The position numbers and the translations under genes were made by a program. Under the pieces are notes generated by a model. It saw nothing but the letters and a program-made list of their open reading frames with translations, searched no databases and was not told where the DNA came from. 10,043 nucleotides of DNA from SIG452 sp045541975 (lineage in GTDB: Bacteria > Bacillota > Clostridia > UMGS1840), in the NCBI GenBank assembly GCA_045541975.1, contig JAZQKB010000006.1, positions 1 to 10,043 on the forward strand. The letters run 5' to 3'. Below, piece after piece: positions 7,401 to 10,043 of this stretch (position 1 is its first letter; each line of letters begins with the position of its first letter).

Positions 7401-7893
7401 CCCGTTCGTAGGACGAAAGCTTTTCGATCAGTTTTTTCTGTTCATATTCGTCACCGATTTTTAAAGTCACATTGGAATCGGTTAAAAGTTCTTTTTTCAC
7501 CACCGGCACAAATGCTGCACCGGGAGTTACAAGATATAAGCCACATTCTTTCTTTGAAATAGCATTTAAAAATTCCAGCCGTTCTTTTTTGTCGGCAGTA
7601 TCTTTAGCATCCAGTTCATAATAGCAAAATTCGTAATCAGGCAAAAAATAAACGGGAATTTCATAAAACTCTGCAAAGCTTTTTAGTTTTTCCGCTTCTT
7701 TTCTGTTTTTGACCATCAAAAATGCCGGACGATGTTCCGACAGAATCAAAGCCGTGATGATATGAGCTTTGGCACCGTCAGTCAGTCCGGTCACAGAGGT
7801 GATATTCGGTTGTTTCAGTCGGATGGCATCTTTTAGCTCTTCGTAAGGTTTGTAGCCGTCCAACAGCGGAAAAAAGCCTGCCGTTTTGTTCAT
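4420..7893 (-). CDS. mfd: Transcription-repair coupling factor Mfd
   Basis: A full-length 1157-residue DNA translocase that pushes stalled RNA polymerase off DNA and recruits UvrA for strand-specific nucleotide excision repair. The N-terminal UvrB-like module (about 1-330) has a degenerate nucleotide loop (TGLTDGAKAH, 35-44), as expected for a UvrA-binding but non-ATPase domain. The RNA polymerase-interacting domain (about 484-550) contains VGDFVVHPVHGIGEYLG. The RecG-like motor shows Walker A GDVGYGKT (639-646), DEEQ (740-743), TLSATPIPRT (764-773), TTIIETGLDLPN (879-890) and QLYQLRGRVGRSNR (906-919). A C-terminal regulatory domain fills about 1000-1150. Length is close to the 1148 of E. coli. 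AAGGAA lies 9 nt before the ATG. It follows pth with a single base between stop and start, so the two are cotranscribed and probably coupled. Confidence 0.98.
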   Translation of the reverse strand: MNKTAGFFPLLDGYKPYEELKDAIRLKQPNITSVTGLTDGAKAHIITALILSEHRPAFLMVKNRKEAEKLKSFAEFYEIPVYFLPDYEFCYYELDAKDTADKKERLEFLNAISKKECGLYLVTPGAAFVPVVKKELLTDSNVTLKIGDEYEQKKLIEKLSSYERVDIVESPGQYSVRGGIVDVFPYTEGVPYRIEFFGDEVDSIRTFDPITRLSYEVITEATLTSADDFSIPDAKELVAVLKAEEKKAEGELQGLLSRDIERLENGGKLTSYDRYFPFLSDYLAPLMSYTDDDFIFLLDDPNGIFEAHDALYREHYDYLLELCEKGLIHKANLSFFQEPAKQMEVLYSHSVGHLSFIKNNYGTKKPNREINLPAKSVLSASGSIGIFVEELKEYLEEGYSVLIPGKTRSKAEKLSYTLSNYELNAPVTESYTYVPGEVQILPVPGFTEGFCYPELKFVYFSDIYTTDRKKRASKGVKNENAITNFSDLTVGDFVVHPVHGIGEYLGITRLTVEGESKDFIKIRYHGSDYLYIPVNQLNTLYKYVGNDSKAVRLNKLGGVDFDKVKQRVKKSCQDLALKLMDLYQKRETAEGFAFSEDNDMQIQFERTFPYEETDDQLSSIYEVKKDMQSHRPMDRLLCGDVGYGKTEVALRAAFKAVCDGKQVAYLAPTTVLAQQHYNTFVNRMKDFPVTVGLLSRFRTKKQIDSVIKDLKSGMCDIAIGTHRLLSNDVAFKDLGLLIVDEEQRFGVAHKEKIKEMKNGVDILTLSATPIPRTLNMAMVGIRDVSTLKEPPCDRHPVRTFVLEYHDAIIHEAIQKELNRNGQVFYLYNRVETIHQVAAKLKERFPDSVIEVAHGKLSREKMEEIFYRMSLGEIDILVCTTIIETGLDLPNVNTMIIENADHLGLAQLYQLRGRVGRSNRLAYCYLTYKRDKSITEVSEKRLKAIKEFTEFGSGFKIALRDLEIRGAGNILGAEQHGHMDAVGYDMYLKLLDEAVREQKGETVQEEITCQVDLKVSAFLDDSYISDHASKLEIYKKISLVKTREDVDDMIDELTDRFSDIPTETMNLIEISYLRAMCERLGIYEVSESAGTVTFRMKELSQEIISAVLNLGSAYKGKALFGAGVKPYFSLRTITLRKTQELVKILENITAQLQSKTEA

Positions 7894-7894
7894 A

Positions 7895-8476
7895 TTACTT
7901 CGTTCCTTCGCCGATTCCTTTCTTGTTGAATAAATTCATCGCTTTTTGGTTATCCCCTTTTAGCATATAGGAAATGGCATCCACCGCATCCTCCACAGAT
8001 TGGGAAAAATCTTTCAATTCTTCTTTGGAGAATTTTCCAAGCACATAGTCTGCTAAGTCACGGTCCCCATTGGCACCCACTCCTAAGCGGATTCTCGGAA
8101 AATTGTCTTTGCCAAGTAAATAGATAATGTTTTTCATACCGTTATGACTTCCTGCAGAACCTTTTTCACGAATCCGAAGAGAGCCAAGCGGCAAAGAAAT
8201 ATCATCATAAACCACGATAATATCCGAAACATCAATCTTATAGAAGCCGGCAGCCTGCACCACCGCTTCCCCGCTTAAGTTCATAAACGTGGTAGGCTTT
8301 AATAAAATCACCTTTTCGCCATGGATGTTGCCTTCCCCAACCAAGGATTTAAATTTAATCTTATTGACTTTAATATCATATTTCGCCGCCAGATAATCCA
8401 GACACAAAAAGCCTGCATTATGACGGGTAAATTCATATTGCTTGCCGGGATTTCCCAGCCCTACTATCATATGCAT
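7895..8476 (-). CDS. pth: Peptidyl-tRNA hydrolase
   Basis: A 193-residue cytoplasmic esterase of the bacterial Pth1 family that frees tRNA from prematurely released peptidyl-tRNA. The N-terminal signature VGLGNPG (5-11) is followed by the catalytic H19 in TRHNAG. FMNLSGE (64-70) supplies N66, D91 in YDDISLPLG orients the histidine, and GSHNG (109-113) supplies N112. These correspond to E. coli N10, H20, N68, D93 and N114. Length is typical. The ATG at 8476 has GGAG 8 nt upstream; a second ATG two codons later is too far from it (14 nt). First gene of the pth-mfd operon, with its own strong promoter. Confidence 0.98.
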   Translation of the reverse strand: MHMIVGLGNPGKQYEFTRHNAGFLCLDYLAAKYDIKVNKIKFKSLVGEGNIHGEKVILLKPTTFMNLSGEAVVQAAGFYKIDVSDIIVVYDDISLPLGSLRIREKGSAGSHNGMKNIIYLLGKDNFPRIRLGVGANGDRDLADYVLGKFSKEELKDFSQSVEDAVDAISYMLKGDNQKAMNLFNKKGIGEGTK

Positions 8477-8524
8477 AAGTGTTTCTCCATATGTTTTTTT
8501 AAAATGTTTCCTTACAATTTGTTT

Positions 8525-8553
8525 ATTATACTATAAAAGGAAAAAAAAGTCAA
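8525..8553 (-). promoter_or_regulatory. Promoter of the pth-mfd operon
   Basis: On the minus strand TTGACT (8553-8548), 17 bp, TATAAT (8530-8525). The start is predicted near 8518, giving a leader of about 42 nt before the pth ATG. The -10 box is perfect and the -35 box differs at one base. It is divergent from the ABC exporter promoter, with about 65 bp between the two -35 boxes. Confidence 0.85.
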
Positions 8554-8592
8554 GATTAGCATATGGTGAAAAACTTTGTCAGCAAAGAAAAA

Positions 8593-8607
8593 TGAACAGT
8601 TTGTTCA
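8593..8607. promoter_or_regulatory. 15-bp palindrome, candidate operator of the ABC exporter
   Basis: TGAACA-GTT-TGTTCA is a perfect 6+3+6 inverted repeat ending 11 bp before the -35 box of the ABC exporter promoter, in the divergent region shared with pth. Size and position fit a dimeric regulator site. It is close to the Bacillus LexA box GAAC-N4-GTTC but has five central bases instead of four, so I do not call it that. The regulator is unknown. Confidence 0.4.
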
Positions 8608-8618
8608 CAGAGAATTCA

Positions 8619-8647
8619 TTGACAAATGCTGGCAATAATAGTATAAT
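8619..8647 (+). promoter_or_regulatory. Promoter of the ABC exporter gene, perfect consensus
   Basis: TTGACA (8619-8624), 17 bp, TATAAT (8642-8647): both hexamers and the spacing are consensus. The start is predicted near 8654, leaving about 41 nt of leader with AAGGA (8681-8685) 9 nt before the ATG. A promoter this strong ahead of an exporter suggests a repressor keeps it in check; the adjacent palindrome is a candidate site. Confidence 0.9.
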
Positions 8648-8694
8648 AAATGATAAGATTTTAGGAATTTTCCAAAGAAGAAGGATAAAAAACT

Positions 8695-10043
8695 ATGATT
8701 AAAAAACTGTTAGGATGCGTAAGAGAATATAAAAAGCATTCCATCTTGGCACCGGTGTTTGTTACTTGCGAGGTGTTGCTTGAGGTGCTAATTCCCTTTT
8801 TAATGGCGCAATTAGTGGATTTAGGAATCAACGGTAACAACGGCCAGGGTGATTTTAACTACATTGTGATTGTCGGCATTATTTTAATTGTGTTGTGCGG
8901 TTTATCCCTTTGGGCAGGAGTGCTGGCAGGAAAATCTGCTGCTATTGCTTCTTCCGGCTTTGCCAAAAACCTGCGGAAAGACATGTTTCATAACGTGCAG
9001 AATTTTTCATTCTCCAACATTGATAAATTCTCTACCTCCGGGATTGTTACCCGACTGACTACCGACGTTACCCATCTGCAAAATGCCTACCAGATGATTA
9101 TCCGTATTGCGGTGCGTTCTCCCATGATGCTCATTTTCTCTTTAATCATGGCATTCACCGTGAAAGCAGATTTAGCTATGATTTTCTTAGCGGCAGTTCC
9201 CATTTTGGGCATCGGTCTGTACTTCATCATGACTCATGCACACCCCACTTTCAAAAGAGTGTTTAAAACCTACGATAAATTAAACAATGTGGTGCAGGAA
9301 AACTTGCGTGGAGTTCGTGTGGTAAAAGCCTTTGTCAGAGAAAAACACGAGGAAGAAAAGTTTAACGGAGTGTCCGGCTCTATTCACGATGACTTTATCC
9401 GTGCAGAAAAACTGCTTGCCTGGAATGCACCGCTGATGCAGTTTTGTATGTACGGCTGTATGCTCTTTATTTCCTGGGTGGGTGCCAACCTGATTGTGTC
9501 AGATGCTATGACCACCGGAGAACTGATGAGCGTAATGACCTATGTGATGCAGATTTTATCAAGCTTAATGATGGTTTCCATGATTTTTGTCATGATTACC
9601 ATTTCCCGTACTGCCGCGGAAAGAACCGTGGAAATTTTAAATGAAAAAGCAGACATCACCAATCCCGAAAAACCGGTCATGATTGTTCAGAGTGGTGAAA
9701 TTGTATTCAAAAAAGTGGACTTTAGCTACGCTGGTGATTCCGATAAGCTTTGCCTTTCCGATGTGGACTTAACCATCCAGTCGGGAGAAACCGTTGGTAT
9801 TTTAGGTGGAACCGGTAGTGCCAAAACCACTTTGGTACAGTTAATTCCCCGTCTGTATGATGTCACCGACGGTGAACTGTTGGTGGGCGGAGTGAACGTA
9901 AAAGAATACGACTTGGATACCCTTAGAAACGAAGTGGCTATGGTTCTGCAGAAAAACGTACTGTTCTCCGGTACCATTGAGGAAAACCTGTTATGGGGTG
10001 ATCCAAACGCAACACATGAGGAAGTAGTTGAAGCTGCCAAGTG
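8695..10043 (+). CDS. ABC exporter half-transporter, permease fused to ATPase (partial, 3' end missing)
   Basis: The reading frame is open from the ATG at 8695 to the window edge, giving 449 residues. The N-terminal part is a six-helix exporter membrane domain, with hydrophobic segments near 16-40, 56-78, 134-155, 159-180, 246-268 and 283-304. QENLRGVRVVKAFVRE (201-216) is the conserved cytoplasmic segment of type IV exporters. The nucleotide-binding domain begins near 335. Its Walker A is GGTGSAKT (371-378), with A376 where Gly is usual. The Q-loop glutamine is Q419, followed by the usual LFSGTIEENL. The signature LSGGQ, Walker B and H-loop lie beyond the window. The family includes drug, lipid and peptide exporters, often made as two adjacent genes for a heterodimer; a partner downstream is likely but unseen. 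The substrate cannot be told. Confidence 0.94.
   Translation, partial: MIKKLLGCVREYKKHSILAPVFVTCEVLLEVLIPFLMAQLVDLGINGNNGQGDFNYIVIVGIILIVLCGLSLWAGVLAGKSAAIASSGFAKNLRKDMFHNVQNFSFSNIDKFSTSGIVTRLTTDVTHLQNAYQMIIRIAVRSPMMLIFSLIMAFTVKADLAMIFLAAVPILGIGLYFIMTHAHPTFKRVFKTYDKLNNVVQENLRGVRVVKAFVREKHEEEKFNGVSGSIHDDFIRAEKLLAWNAPLMQFCMYGCMLFISWVGANLIVSDAMTTGELMSVMTYVMQILSSLMMVSMIFVMITISRTAAERTVEILNEKADITNPEKPVMIVQSGEIVFKKVDFSYAGDSDKLCLSDVDLTIQSGETVGILGGTGSAKTTLVQLIPRLYDVTDGELLVGGVNVKEYDLDTLRNEVAMVLQKNVLFSGTIEENLLWGDPNATHEEVVEAAK

Noticed and set aside
8574..8587. Small inverted repeat CTTTG-TCAG-CAAAG between the divergent promoters.
   Set aside because: A 5-bp stem without T-run, further from the -35 box than the 15-bp palindrome; weak as either operator or terminator.
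8594..8606. LexA (DinR) box upstream of the ABC exporter.
   Set aside because: The half-sites GAAC and GTTC are present but separated by five bases; the Bacillus-type box needs four.
8442..8702. Plus-strand 86-codon reading frame across the pth/ABC exporter intergenic region.
   Set aside because: It runs antisense to the pth start, spans both divergent promoters and has no ribosome binding site or recognisable protein features.

Overview
The window looks like a chromosomal segment of a Firmicute, most likely a member of the Clostridia. The reasons are AT-rich intergenic DNA, strong GGAGG-type ribosome binding sites, sigma-A promoters close to consensus with 17-bp spacers, the pth-mfd gene pair, and a GH65 phosphorylase/beta-phosphoglucomutase operon. 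I cannot place it more precisely. The left edge falls inside a 16S rRNA gene and the right edge inside an ABC transporter gene.

Layout from left to right. (1) Bases 1-35 are the 5' end of a 16S rRNA gene on the minus strand. Its leader, a TTGACA/TAGAAT promoter and an A-tract-rich upstream region follow to about 292. (2) Bases 388-1299 (minus) encode a PflX-type radical SAM protein with its own promoter. (3) Bases 1562-4376 (plus) form a two-gene operon: a GH65 alpha-glucoside phosphorylase and an overlapping beta-phosphoglucomutase started by TTG. A strong two-way hairpin terminator at 4387-4420 closes it. (4) Bases 4420-8476 (minus) are the pth-mfd operon, with one base between the genes, driven by a TTGACT/TATAAT promoter. 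(5) Bases 8695-10043 (plus) are the start of an ABC exporter half-transporter with a perfect-consensus promoter and a 15-bp palindrome next to its -35 box.

Functionally, the GH65 enzyme and the mutase make one short pathway. Phosphorolysis of an alpha-glucoside gives beta-glucose 1-phosphate, which the mutase turns into glucose 6-phosphate for glycolysis. The sugar linked to glucose in the substrate is not settled by the sequence. Pth (recycling of peptidyl-tRNA) and Mfd (release of stalled RNA polymerase and recruitment of repair) are housekeeping proteins commonly found together. The substrates of the radical SAM protein and of the ABC exporter are unknown.

Most of the window is ordinary core genome. 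The points most worth a second look are the acceptor-site motif of the phosphorylase, the Ala replacing Gly in the Walker A loop of the ABC protein, the two overlapping promoters with palindromes ahead of the phosphorylase operon, the palindrome ahead of the ABC gene, and the helically spaced A-tracts upstream of the rRNA promoter. I found no CRISPR array, insertion sequence, tRNA or clear foreign DNA.
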